A stretch of DNA of 6,321 nucleotides from CAZWSE01 sp964636575 (GCA_964636575.1 CAZWSE010000141.1:1-6321); one strand, 5' to 3'; positions 1-6,321 are shown, counted from the stretch's first letter. Program-made: numbers and translations. Notes: generated by a model not told the origin, from the sequence alone.

Positions 1-2501
1 GACTTTGCAAGCTTTTCCTCGATCAGATCAACCGCTTGGGCAATCGTTAGCGCATCCGGCTCAACCTCTTTGGGGATGGTCGCATTGACCTTTTCCCACT
101 TCACATAAGGCCCGTATTTGCCGGACATGATATTCATGACCCCGCCCAGATCAGGGTGTTCGCCCAACTCGCGGATCGGCTTGGCCGCAACACCGCGCCC
201 GCCACGGCTGGCGACTTTCTCGGCCAGCAGTTGCACCGCGCGGTTCATGCCGACGGTAAAGACTTCCTCGATACTTTCGAGGTTCGCGTTTGTGCCGCCG
301 CGGTCCGACGTCGATTCCGCATGTTTCAGATACGGTCCGTAGCGTCCGATGTTAGACCAGACCATAATCCCGTCTTCGGGGTGCGGCCCGATCTGGCGGG
401 GCAGGGACAAAAGCCTTAGCGCTTGTTCCAGATCCACATCCGCAGGCGGCCAATCTTTGGGGATCGACTGGCGCGGCGGTTTCTTGTTGTCGTCCGTCAC
501 TTCACCGCGCTGCACATAAGGCCCAAAGCGGCCTTTGAACGCGTAAATCTTGTCATCCGCATCTTCACCCAACAGCTTGCCTTCGGGTGGGATGCCGCTG
601 GTGTCTTCCGCACCGGGCGGGCCAAAGGCGCGGGTATAGCGACACTCGGGATAGTTGGAGCACCCGATAAACGCACCGCCCGAGCGCGCCGTGCGCATGC
701 TCAACCGGCCAATTTCACAGTTCGGGCAAAGCCGCGGGTCGCTGCCATCTTCATTGGGCGGGAACAGATGCGGCTCAAGCACTTCGTTGATCTTTTCGAG
801 CACTTCCGTGATCCGCAGATCAGAGGTCTCGGCAATCGCCGCCGAAAAGTCCCGCCAGAACCGATCCAGCACAGCCTTATAATCCGCATCGCCAGCCGAG
901 ACGACATCAAGCTGGTCTTCCATTTCCGCCGTGAACCCATAGCCCACATACTTGCGGAAGTAGTTCTCCAAGAAGGCAATCACCAACCGCCCCTTGTCTT
1001 CGGGGATCAGACGGTTCTTTTCCTTGCGAACGTATTCGCGGTCCTGAATGGTGGTGACAATGCTTGCATATGTGGAAGGGCGACCAATCCCCAACTCTTC
1101 CATCCGCTTGACCAATGTAGCCTCGGTATAGCGGGGCGGGGGCTGGGTGAAATGCTGCTCGGGCGTGACAGACCGTTTGTCCGCCTTTTCACCCTCAGCC
1201 ACCTGAGGCAACCGCTTGTCGTCCTCATCAACAACATCGTCACGGCCTTCCTCATAAATCTTGAGAAAACCATCAAACAAAACAACCTGCCCCGTGGCGC
1301 GCAATTCTACCTGACCATCCGCACTGCCAATATCAACGGTCGTGCGTTCCATCCGGGCAGCCGCCATCTGACAAGCAAGGGTACGCTTCCAAATGAGATC
1401 ATACAGCTTCTTCTGATCGCCATCGACAATCGAAGACCCGTCGTGGGTCATATCGGTCGGGCGAATACACTCGTGCGCCTCTTGGGCATTCTTAGCCTTG
1501 TTCTTGTAAACACGGGGCTCGGCAGGAACGTAGTCGGCACCATAGCGGTCCTTGATGGCATCACGGGCCGCGGCAACAGCCTCAGGGGCCATATCAATGC
1601 CGTCCGTCCGCATATAGGTAATGTGACCGGCCTCATAAAGGCGCTGGGCGGTGGACATGGTCTGACGGGCACCCATACCAAACTTACGAGACGCCTCCTG
1701 CTGCAAAGTGGACGTCATGAAGGGGGCAGAAGGATTGCGATTGGCAGGCTTGGCCTCGACGGACTTGATGACAAGATCACGACTGTTAATGGCCTGCACA
1801 GCCATCTCGGCCTGGGTGTCATTCTCAATATCAAACTTATCAAGCTTCTTGCCAGCAAGGACAGTCAGACGGGCCTCATAATCCTGCCCGCGCGGGGTGC
1901 CCAGCATCGCCTTAACAGACCAGTACTCACGGTTGCGAAAGGCCTCAATCTCCATCTCGCGCTCGGTGATGATGCGCAAACAAACGGACTGAACACGACC
2001 GGCCGAACGGGACCCAGGCAATTTGCGCCACAACACAGGGGACAGATTAAAACCAACGAGATAGTCCAAAGCACGACGGGCCAGATAAGCCTCAACAAGC
2101 GGCATATCGACCTGACGGGGGTTCTGCATGGCCTCGGTGACAGCGGCCTTGGTGATGGCATTGAACACAACACGGCTGACGGGGGTATCTTTCTTGATGG
2201 ACTTGCGGGCGGTCAACGCCTCCTGCAGGTGCCAGGAAATGGCCTCGCCTTCGCGGTCGGGGTCAGTGGCAAGGATCAGCTCATTGTCGTCCTTCAAAGC
2301 ATCGGCAATGGCTTTGACGTGTTTTTTACTGTCGCTGGCGATCTCCCATTTCATGGCAAATTCAGCGTCCGTGTCGACGGATCCATCCTTGGGGGGCAGG
2401 TCACGGACATGACCGTAAGAGGCTAAAACAGTGTAATTGTCGCCAAGATATTTGTTGATAGTTTTGGCTTTGGCTGGGGATTCGACAACAACTACGGGCA
2501 T
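1..2501 (-). CDS. topA: DNA topoisomerase I (type IA), C-terminus cut off by window edge
   Basis: This enzyme relaxes negatively supercoiled DNA by cutting one strand through a covalent 5'-phosphotyrosine bond and passing the other strand. About 833 codons are visible with no frameshift. The N-terminus (VVVVESPAKAKTINKYLG) opens the TOPRIM domain, with Glu7 and the DPDREG motif (Asp80, Asp82, Glu84) as the metal-binding acidic residues. The catalytic Tyr296 lies in ITYMRTDG, followed by Arg298. The conserved GIGRPSTYAS motif is at 471-480. One four-cysteine zinc ribbon follows (Cys592, 595, 614, 620), then three GPY-type C-terminal repeats with tyrosines at 662, 724 and 799. The ATG at 2501 is fixed because an in-frame TAA directly abuts it; AAAGG (2513-2517) is a rather distant ribosome site, 11 nt away. 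dprA lies upstream on the same strand. The stop codon is outside the window, so total length is unknown. Confidence 0.97.
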   Translation of the reverse strand, partial: MPVVVVESPAKAKTINKYLGDNYTVLASYGHVRDLPPKDGSVDTDAEFAMKWEIASDSKKHVKAIADALKDDNELILATDPDREGEAISWHLQEALTARKSIKKDTPVSRVVFNAITKAAVTEAMQNPRQVDMPLVEAYLARRALDYLVGFNLSPVLWRKLPGSRSAGRVQSVCLRIITEREMEIEAFRNREYWSVKAMLGTPRGQDYEARLTVLAGKKLDKFDIENDTQAEMAVQAINSRDLVIKSVEAKPANRNPSAPFMTSTLQQEASRKFGMGARQTMSTAQRLYEAGHITYMRTDGIDMAPEAVAAARDAIKDRYGADYVPAEPRVYKNKAKNAQEAHECIRPTDMTHDGSSIVDGDQKKLYDLIWKRTLACQMAAARMERTTVDIGSADGQVELRATGQVVLFDGFLKIYEEGRDDVVDEDDKRLPQVAEGEKADKRSVTPEQHFTQPPPRYTEATLVKRMEELGIGRPSTYASIVTTIQDREYVRKEKNRLIPEDKGRLVIAFLENYFRKYVGYGFTAEMEDQLDVVSAGDADYKAVLDRFWRDFSAAIAETSDLRITEVLEKINEVLEPHLFPPNEDGSDPRLCPNCEIGRLSMRTARSGGAFIGCSNYPECRYTRAFGPPGAEDTSGIPPEGKLLGEDADDKIYAFKGRFGPYVQRGEVTDDNKKPPRQSIPKDWPPADVDLEQALRLLSLPRQIGPHPEDGIMVWSNIGRYGPYLKHAESTSDRGGTNANLESIEEVFTVGMNRAVQLLAEKVASRGGRGVAAKPIRELGEHPDLGGVMNIMSGKYGPYVKWEKVNATIPKEVEPDALTIAQAVDLIEEKLAK

Positions 2502-2549
2502 TTAGCGGGCAACCTTTACGTCAGGAAAAAACGATGTCTCTGGCGGCGC

Positions 2550-2579
2550 AACATGTGGGGGCGATGAAAGGAATGTCAA
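2550..2579 (-). promoter_or_regulatory. Likely topA promoter
   Basis: On the minus strand a perfect TTGACA -35 element (2579-2574) is followed after 18 nt by CATGTT (2555-2550), a poor -10. A strong -35 with a weak -10 is common in alphaproteobacterial sigma-70 promoters. Transcription would begin about 40-45 nt before the topA ATG. The assignment rests on the -35 match and position only. Confidence 0.45.
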
Positions 2580-2608
2580 TGCGGTAGGTTTAGGTTGGGT
2601 TAAGATTG

Positions 2609-2708
2609 NNNNNNNNNNNNNNNNNNNNNNNNNNNNNNNNNNNNNNNNNNNNNNNNNNNNNNNNNNNNNNNNNNNNNNNNNNNNNNNNNNNNNNNNNNNN
2701 NNNNNNNN
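2609..2708. other. Assembly gap of 100 N
   Basis: Exactly 100 undetermined bases lie between dprA and topA. A run of precisely 100 is the usual placeholder for a gap of unknown size, so the dprA-topA spacing cannot be trusted and a small gene could be hidden here. The right flank is a G run and a GC-rich hairpin; the left flank is G/T-rich. Either structure or a repeated sequence could have broken the assembly. Confidence 0.97.
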
Positions 2709-2722
2709 GGGGGGCCGAAGGC

Positions 2723-2739
2723 GGGGGCAGACAGCCCCC
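2723..2739 (-). terminator. GC hairpin after dprA, possible terminator
   Basis: A perfect 6-bp stem (GGGGGC / GCCCCC) encloses a 5-nt loop, about 47 nt beyond the dprA stop codon. Reading on in the dprA direction comes GCCTTCGGCCCCCC, whose C run could pair alternatively with the first G run. Any U-tract would fall in the N gap, so factor-independent termination cannot be confirmed. Position and shape fit the end of the dprA transcript. Confidence 0.45.
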
Positions 2740-2786
2740 TCAAGGGTCAAACCCAAGACCGCACTTTGAAAACGACATGCAACCGC

Positions 2787-3947
2787 TCACTCCACTCGGC
2801 TGACCATCCCGCCCGATTGGCGCTTCACCTTGCCGTCCATTTCCAAATCCATCAGCGCAGGCGTCATGGCTTTGGCCGAACTTGCAAGATCACGAATAAG
2901 ATCATCCTCGGGCATCGGGGTCAGGCCAAGCCGCGATAAAATCATTTTGTGCAGCGGTGCCGGTTTGGAGGGCGCAGGATTTCGGGCAGGGTCTCTAGGG
3001 GCAGGGGCGGCGGCATCCAAGGCTAGCTCGGATTGAACGGGCGTGGCCCCGCTTAAAGGGGCCAAAGCATCAATCACATCCTGCGCAGATCGCACCAAAA
3101 CAGCGCCATCACGGATCAAAGCATTGCACCCCGATGCGCGGGCATCGAACGGGTGACCGGGTACAGCCAGCACGTCTCGCCCCTGATCCAGTGCTGTGCG
3201 CGCTGTGATCAAACTGCCTGACTTCATCGCCGCTTCGACAACAACCGTGGCACGCGACAGACCGGAAATGATCCGGTTGCGCATGGGAAAATGACGGGCC
3301 TTGGGGGCAAGCCCCATAGGCTGCTCTGACAGGCGCAGACCAGACGCTGCAATCGACATTGCAAGCTCCGTGTTCTCAACCGGATAGATCACATCCACAC
3401 CGCCCGCCTGCACCGCAATCGTGCCCGTGGGCACAGCGGCGATATGCGCAGCAGTATCGATCCCGCGCGCAAGGCCCGAGACCACGCAATATCCAGCCTC
3501 GCCCAAATCCTTCGCCAGGGCCCGTGCCATACGGGTCCCCAAAGACGAGGCATTGCGCGCGCCGACCAAGGCAATCATTGGCGTGTTCAGTAAAGACAGA
3601 TCACCCATCGCCCAGAACAGAGGCGGCGCATCGGCAAGATCATAAAGTGCGGCAGGATAGTTTGCGTCGCCCGCACAAATCAGGTGTGCTCCGGCGGATT
3701 TCGCGGCCTTCATCTCGGCCAGCACAACGCCTTCGGGACAAATCGAGTACTTCTCAACGCCTGCACTGCGGGCAATTTCGGGTAATGCGCTCAAAGCCGC
3801 TTGGGCCGAGCCATGTTCTGCCATCAATCGGTTGTAGGTCGAAACCCCAACCCGTCGGGAGCGCAGCAGACGAAGACGGGACAACCGATCATCTTCCGTG
3901 GTGGGTGGGATTGGGGGGTGAGTGGAAGGAATAGTATCCTCAGTCAT
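2787..3947 (-). CDS. dprA: DNA-processing protein DprA (RecA loader)
   Basis: DprA binds incoming single-stranded DNA in the cytoplasm and loads RecA on it during natural transformation; in Rhodobacter it is also needed to receive gene transfer agent DNA. The 386-residue protein has a short helical N-terminal region, then the Rossmann-like DprA core with VGARNASSLG, SGLARGID (157-164), a QAGGVDVIYP strand, FPMRNRIISGLS (220-231) and GSLITARTA. An alanine/proline-rich linker (about 312-331) leads to a winged-helix C-terminal domain (about 332-386). The ATG at 3947 is preferred over an in-frame TTG at 3974, which would add nine residues, because GGAGG sits 5 nt before the ATG. Length and domain order are normal. 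It is divergent from the aminotransferase gene, and topA follows it on the same strand. A CtrA-like site lies upstream. Confidence 0.96.
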   Translation of the reverse strand: MTEDTIPSTHPPIPPTTEDDRLSRLRLLRSRRVGVSTYNRLMAEHGSAQAALSALPEIARSAGVEKYSICPEGVVLAEMKAAKSAGAHLICAGDANYPAALYDLADAPPLFWAMGDLSLLNTPMIALVGARNASSLGTRMARALAKDLGEAGYCVVSGLARGIDTAAHIAAVPTGTIAVQAGGVDVIYPVENTELAMSIAASGLRLSEQPMGLAPKARHFPMRNRIISGLSRATVVVEAAMKSGSLITARTALDQGRDVLAVPGHPFDARASGCNALIRDGAVLVRSAQDVIDALAPLSGATPVQSELALDAAAPAPRDPARNPAPSKPAPLHKMILSRLGLTPMPEDDLIRDLASSAKAMTPALMDLEMDGKVKRQSGGMVSRVE

Positions 3948-3952
3948 CCGCG

Positions 3953-3957
3953 CCTCC
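3953..3957 (-). promoter_or_regulatory. Ribosome binding site of dprA
   Basis: GGAGG on the minus strand lies 5 nt before the ATG at 3947. It decides the start in favour of this ATG; the upstream TTG at 3974 has no comparable site. Confidence 0.75.
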
Positions 3958-3990
3958 GCCTGTTGCTGAAACAAGATTTAGAGCGTACCG

Positions 3991-4006
3991 GTTAACAAGA
4001 CGTGAA
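3991..4006 (-). promoter_or_regulatory. CtrA-like site upstream of dprA (one mismatch)
   Basis: On the minus strand the sequence reads TTCA-N7-TTAAC, 8 of 9 defined bases of the CtrA consensus TTAA-N7-TTAAC. Its near edge is about 43 nt before the dprA ATG, where a promoter would be expected. CtrA control of dprA is known in Rhodobacter capsulatus, which gives the match some weight. One mismatch makes it uncertain. Confidence 0.35.
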
Positions 4007-4032
4007 AGGGAGATGACATTTTCAAGAAATCG

Positions 4033-4080
4033 TGCAAGCCCTTTGCATGGCTCTCTTTTCTTCTCAAACCGGCGAAAAGA
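4033..4080. repeat. Two small inverted repeats in the divergent intergenic region
   Basis: TGCAA (4033-4037) and TTGCA (4043-4047) form a 5-bp dyad with a 5-nt centre. TCTTTTC (4054-4060) and GAAAAGA (4074-4080) form a 7-bp inverted repeat with a 13-nt centre. The first has the size of a repressor half-site pair. No regulator gene lies nearby, and short dyads like these also occur by chance. Confidence 0.25.
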
Positions 4081-4098
4081 ATCCTGCTTTCACAGGTC

Positions 4099-4126
4099 TT
4101 GTGTTGCCCCTAAACTCGTTTAATAG
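4099..4126 (+). promoter_or_regulatory. Possible promoter of the aminotransferase gene
   Basis: TTGTGT (4099-4104) and TAATAG (4121-4126) are spaced 16 nt apart and end 23 nt before the ATG at 4150. Both hexamers are partial matches to sigma-70 elements. The placement is reasonable but the leader would be very short. Confidence 0.3.
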
Positions 4127-4149
4127 ACCTCTCAGACAGGACCGCTCCC

Positions 4150-5286
4150 ATGCCTAGGCTTCCCGACTTCAGATTGGAAACCCATTTCGCCAAATGGGAG
4201 TTCTCCGCCCGCTACCACATGACCGCCTCCGACGCCCAAAGCATGGCTCTGCCTGACCTGCTGTCCATGGCCAGCGATGCCGACCGCGCTGCTTTTGAAA
4301 ACATGTGGCTTGGCTATACAGAAACCTACGGGGCCCCAGACCTTAGAGCAACGATCGCTCAAACCTACAAATCGCAACACCCCGAGAACATCCTGTGCTT
4401 CGCAGGCGCCAGCGAAGGCATTTTCGCCGCGAACATGGTGCTCTTGGACCAAGACAGTCACGCCATCGTCGTGACCCCGAACTACCAGTCCCACGAAGAA
4501 TTGCCTGCCTCTATAGGGTCCGTCTCAGGGGTGCCTTTGGACCCGACGGATGGCTGGTCCCTCGACATCGACCAAGTCGCCGCCGCGATCAGGCCCAACA
4601 CAAAATTGATCACCATTAACTTCCCACATAACCCCACCGGAGCGATCTTGTCGAAGGATCGCTACCAAGCCCTAATCGATCTGGCCCGCCACCACGGGAT
4701 CTACATTTTGCACGACGAAATCTTCAACGGCCTCGGTCCAACAGGCGCTAAACACTTGCCCTTCATCGCTGATGTCTACGAGCGTGGATTGTCACTTGGG
4801 GTGATGTCCAAATCCTATGGGTTGCCCGGTCTTCGGATTGGGTGGATCGCGTGTCAGGACAAAAAGGTGCTCAGCCAGATGGAGCGGATGAAGCACTATC
4901 TTTCGATTTGCAATTCAGGGCCCAGCGAACATCTCGCTCAAATCGCGCTCAAAAACCGAGCCAAAATCCTGACGAGAAACTGCGCGATCGTCGATGAAAA
5001 CCTGCCCAAGTGGGAGGCATTCTTTGGGCGGTATCCGGATCTCTTTGAGTGGGAAAGGCCGAATGGGTCTTGCATGGCGTTTCCGCGGTACAAGGGCAAG
5101 GAAGGGGTCGAAGTTTTCGCGCAAAAGCTGGTTGAAGAAAGCGGGGTTTTGGTTTTGCCAAGCTCGATTTATCGCTCTGATCTGACCCCAACACCGAATG
5201 ATCATTTCAGGATCGGGTTGGGGCGAGAGGGGCTGGATGAAGGGTTGGCGGCGATGGAGGCTCATATCAATCGCAACCGAAGCTAG
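4150..5286 (+). CDS. PLP-dependent aminotransferase, class I/II, substrate unknown
   Basis: This is a fold-type I, pyridoxal-phosphate enzyme of the aspartate aminotransferase superfamily, 378 residues, cytosolic with no signal peptide. Visible landmarks are GYTETYGAPDLR (55-66), AGASEG (85-90) for the cofactor phosphate region, NFPHNPTG (157-164) with Asn161, DEIFNGL (189-195) with Asp189, the Schiff-base Lys221 in SKSYGLPGLRIGW, and Arg354 in FRIGLGRE, expected to hold the substrate carboxylate. Phe192 replaces the usual tyrosine three residues after the aspartate. The overall look recalls the branch that includes capreomycidine synthase-like and unassigned aminotransferases, so no amino acid substrate can be named. 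AGGA (4138-4141) lies 8 nt before the ATG. The gene stands alone, divergent from dprA, with hairpins after its stop. A transaminase is most likely, but a lyase or cyclase activity is possible in this fold. Confidence 0.9.
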   Translation: MPRLPDFRLETHFAKWEFSARYHMTASDAQSMALPDLLSMASDADRAAFENMWLGYTETYGAPDLRATIAQTYKSQHPENILCFAGASEGIFAANMVLLDQDSHAIVVTPNYQSHEELPASIGSVSGVPLDPTDGWSLDIDQVAAAIRPNTKLITINFPHNPTGAILSKDRYQALIDLARHHGIYILHDEIFNGLGPTGAKHLPFIADVYERGLSLGVMSKSYGLPGLRIGWIACQDKKVLSQMERMKHYLSICNSGPSEHLAQIALKNRAKILTRNCAIVDENLPKWEAFFGRYPDLFEWERPNGSCMAFPRYKGKEGVEVFAQKLVEESGVLVLPSSIYRSDLTPTPNDHFRIGLGREGLDEGLAAMEAHINRNRS

Positions 5287-5299
5287 GGCAATTTTGACC

Positions 5300-5334
5300 G
5301 CTCCAAAAACGGAGCAGGTTTCGCGACGAAACCT
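5300..5334 (+). terminator. Tandem hairpins after the aminotransferase gene
   Basis: GCTCC / GGAGC (5300-5304 with 5311-5315, loop AAAAAC) is immediately followed by AGGTTTCG / CGAAACCT (5316-5323 with 5327-5334, 3-nt loop), a perfect 8-bp stem. They begin 13 nt after the stop codon, and ATTTC follows the second stem. Only a short T-rich tail is present, so termination may be partial or the structure may protect the mRNA 3' end. Confidence 0.5.
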
Positions 5335-5349
5335 ATTTCGGACAGCACG

Positions 5350-5365
5350 TTAAGAGACTGTTAAC
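5350..5365 (+). promoter_or_regulatory. Exact CtrA-type box upstream of pssA
   Basis: TTAA (5350-5353), seven bases, then TTAAC (5361-5365) match the CtrA consensus TTAA-N7-TTAAC at all nine defined positions, and the second half continues as TTAACCAT. CtrA is the alphaproteobacterial response regulator controlling cell cycle, motility or gene transfer agents, depending on the lineage. The box lies 132 nt before the pssA start. No good -10 is apparent close by, so whether it activates or represses is unclear. Confidence 0.5.
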
Positions 5366-5379
5366 CATAGTTGGCGAGG

Positions 5380-5404
5380 GTGCGCCGCGCGTAGACTGGC
5401 GCAC
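5380..5404 (+). repeat. Inverted repeat between the CtrA box and pssA
   Basis: GTGCGCC (5380-5386) and GGCGCAC (5398-5404) form a perfect 7-bp stem around an 11-nt loop. It would lie in the pssA leader if transcription starts near the CtrA box, or could be a protein-binding dyad. No T-tract follows, so it is not an obvious terminator. Confidence 0.35.
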
Positions 5405-5486
5405 AAGCGCTGCGACATGATCGTTGATTGAGCGCCCGCTTTTACGTAATGAGCACCAATTGCACAGATGGCACGTGCCGCCTTAC

Positions 5487-5491
5487 AAGGA
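5487..5491 (+). promoter_or_regulatory. Ribosome binding site of pssA
   Basis: AAGGA lies 6 nt before the ATG at 5498. An earlier in-frame ATG at 5468 has no such site, so this decides the start. Confidence 0.75.
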
Positions 5492-5497
5492 CTGACG

Positions 5498-6289
5498 ATG
5501 AAGCCGACACAGCAAAAACCTCTGCCCAAATCGATCCGTGAAGCGGAATTGCAACCTGCGGTCGGGCCAAGCCGGATCAAGCTGCGGCATGTCCTGCCGA
5601 GCCTTGTGACAGTCTTTGCGATCTGTGCGGGGCTGACCTCGGTGCGGATGAGCTTTGAGGGCAATCTGACAATGGCGCTTTATCTGATTGTGCTGGCCAT
5701 TTTGCTCGATGGGGCAGACGGAAAGCTGGCGCGATATCTGGACACAGCGAGCCCCTTCGGTGCCGAGCTGGACACGCTGGCGGACTTTTTCAACTTCGGG
5801 ATCGCGCCTGGGTTTTTGATCTTCAACACGTTCTATCTGTCGTCGCCTTTTGAAAATCTGGGCTGGCTGGTGTGCCTGACCTTGGCCGTCTGCTGCGCGT
5901 TGCGGCTGGCACGGTTCAACATCAGCCTCGGCGAGCCACCAAAGGCCAAAGGCGCAAAGGATTTCTTTGTGGGCGTGCCTGCACCCGCGCTGGCCTGCCT
6001 GTCGCTGATGCCAGCCTTCCTTTACCTTGGGGGCTGGGAAGGCATCGCCAATCAAGGGGTCGCGATTGCGATCTACATTGGCTTTGTCGCCGGATTGGCC
6101 ATCAGTACGCTGCCTACCTTTTCGATCAAACACGCGAGCCTGCCGCGTCAGATGGTGCCGCTATTTGTGCTAGGGGCAGTGATCACGATTATGGTTTTGG
6201 TGGCCTATCCGTGGCAAACGCTAGCGGTGGCAAACCTTGCCTATCTGGCCTCTATTCCGGTGAGTTACAGACAGGCGCAGCGCGGTTAG
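5498..6289 (+). CDS. pssA: CDP-diacylglycerol--serine O-phosphatidyltransferase
   Basis: PssA joins CDP-diacylglycerol and L-serine to give phosphatidylserine and CMP at the inner membrane; decarboxylation then yields phosphatidylethanolamine. The 263-residue protein carries the full CDP-alcohol phosphotransferase signature D-x2-DG-x2-AR-x8-G-x3-D-x3-D: Asp71, Asp74, Gly75, Ala78, Arg79, Gly88, Asp92, Asp96. The following FFNFGIAPG is typical of phosphatidylserine synthases. About eight hydrophobic segments are visible (roughly 31-49, 57-72, 97-114, 121-138, 158-180, 187-206, 219-239, 242-257), fitting the membrane-bound PssA type. A polar tail of about 25 residues precedes the first segment. 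The start at 5498 rather than 5468 follows from AAGGA 6 nt upstream and drops ten residues. No psd gene for the decarboxylase is in view; the next gene begins beyond the window. An exact CtrA box lies upstream. Confidence 0.94.
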   Translation: MKPTQQKPLPKSIREAELQPAVGPSRIKLRHVLPSLVTVFAICAGLTSVRMSFEGNLTMALYLIVLAILLDGADGKLARYLDTASPFGAELDTLADFFNFGIAPGFLIFNTFYLSSPFENLGWLVCLTLAVCCALRLARFNISLGEPPKAKGAKDFFVGVPAPALACLSLMPAFLYLGGWEGIANQGVAIAIYIGFVAGLAISTLPTFSIKHASLPRQMVPLFVLGAVITIMVLVAYPWQTLAVANLAYLASIPVSYRQAQRG

Positions 6290-6321
6290 TGCCTCTGCTG
6301 CTTCCCGCCCTGAACAAGCCG

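Noticed and set aside
423..2426. A 667-codon open frame antisense to topA
   Set aside because: It is codon-aligned with topA, so a stop could arise only from TTA, CTA or TCA codons in topA, which are rare here. The translation shows no recognisable domain, while the opposite strand encodes complete TopA motifs.
2582..2602. G/T-rich, loosely repeating tract left of the gap
   Set aside because: The repeat is too irregular and short to call; it is noted only as gap-flank sequence.
2502..2756. An open frame ending just before topA
   Set aside because: It reads through the 100 N, whose true length and sequence are unknown, and has no ribosome site or recognisable protein.
3359..3934. A 191-codon open frame antisense to dprA
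   Set aside because: It is rich in Pro, Arg and Ser, typical of an out-of-frame reading of GC-rich coding DNA, and dprA covers the same DNA with clear motifs.
4079..4083. A GANTC (CcrM methylation) site between dprA and the aminotransferase gene
   Set aside because: A single five-base match is expected often by chance and does not support a regulatory role.
5424..5452. TTGATT with TAATGA, and the TTACGTAA palindrome (5442-5449), as a pssA promoter
   Set aside because: The second hexamer is a very poor -10 match and the 8-bp palindrome alone is weak evidence, so I did not list a promoter.
5483..6133. A 216-codon open frame antisense to pssA
   Set aside because: It is also codon-aligned with the real gene and explained by the same absence of those codons; it shows no recognisable domain.

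Overview
The window looks like chromosomal DNA from an alphaproteobacterium, most likely a member of the Rhodobacteraceae (Roseobacter-type). This rests on three things: the protein sequences have an alphaproteobacterial character, dprA and topA sit next to each other, and there is an exact CtrA-type box (TTAA-N7-TTAAC). The genus cannot be named from sequence alone. I see no phage, insertion sequence, CRISPR array, tRNA or rRNA.

Layout: positions 1-2501 (minus strand) hold most of topA, DNA topoisomerase I, which runs off the left edge so its C-terminus is missing. Positions 2502-2786 separate topA from dprA. They contain a likely topA promoter, a run of exactly 100 N (an assembly gap whose real length is unknown) and a GC-rich hairpin just after dprA. 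Positions 2787-3947 (minus) hold dprA, the RecA loader for incoming single-stranded DNA. Positions 3948-4149 form a divergent intergenic region with a one-mismatch CtrA-like site facing dprA. Positions 4150-5286 (plus) encode a fold-type I PLP aminotransferase of unknown substrate. Positions 5287-5497 hold tandem hairpins (probable terminator), the exact CtrA box and another inverted repeat. Positions 5498-6289 (plus) encode PssA, phosphatidylserine synthase. The last 32 bases show nothing recognisable.

The genes do not form one pathway. dprA and topA are both DNA-handling genes, and topA probably has its own promoter. pssA makes phosphatidylserine, the precursor of phosphatidylethanolamine. 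The aminotransferase sits between the two groups with no clear link to either. The most interesting thread is regulatory: an exact CtrA box precedes pssA and a near-match precedes dprA. In Rhodobacter capsulatus, dprA is needed for receiving gene transfer agent DNA and is under CtrA control. I found no convincing new system; the gene content is ordinary and the points worth checking are in the intergenic DNA.
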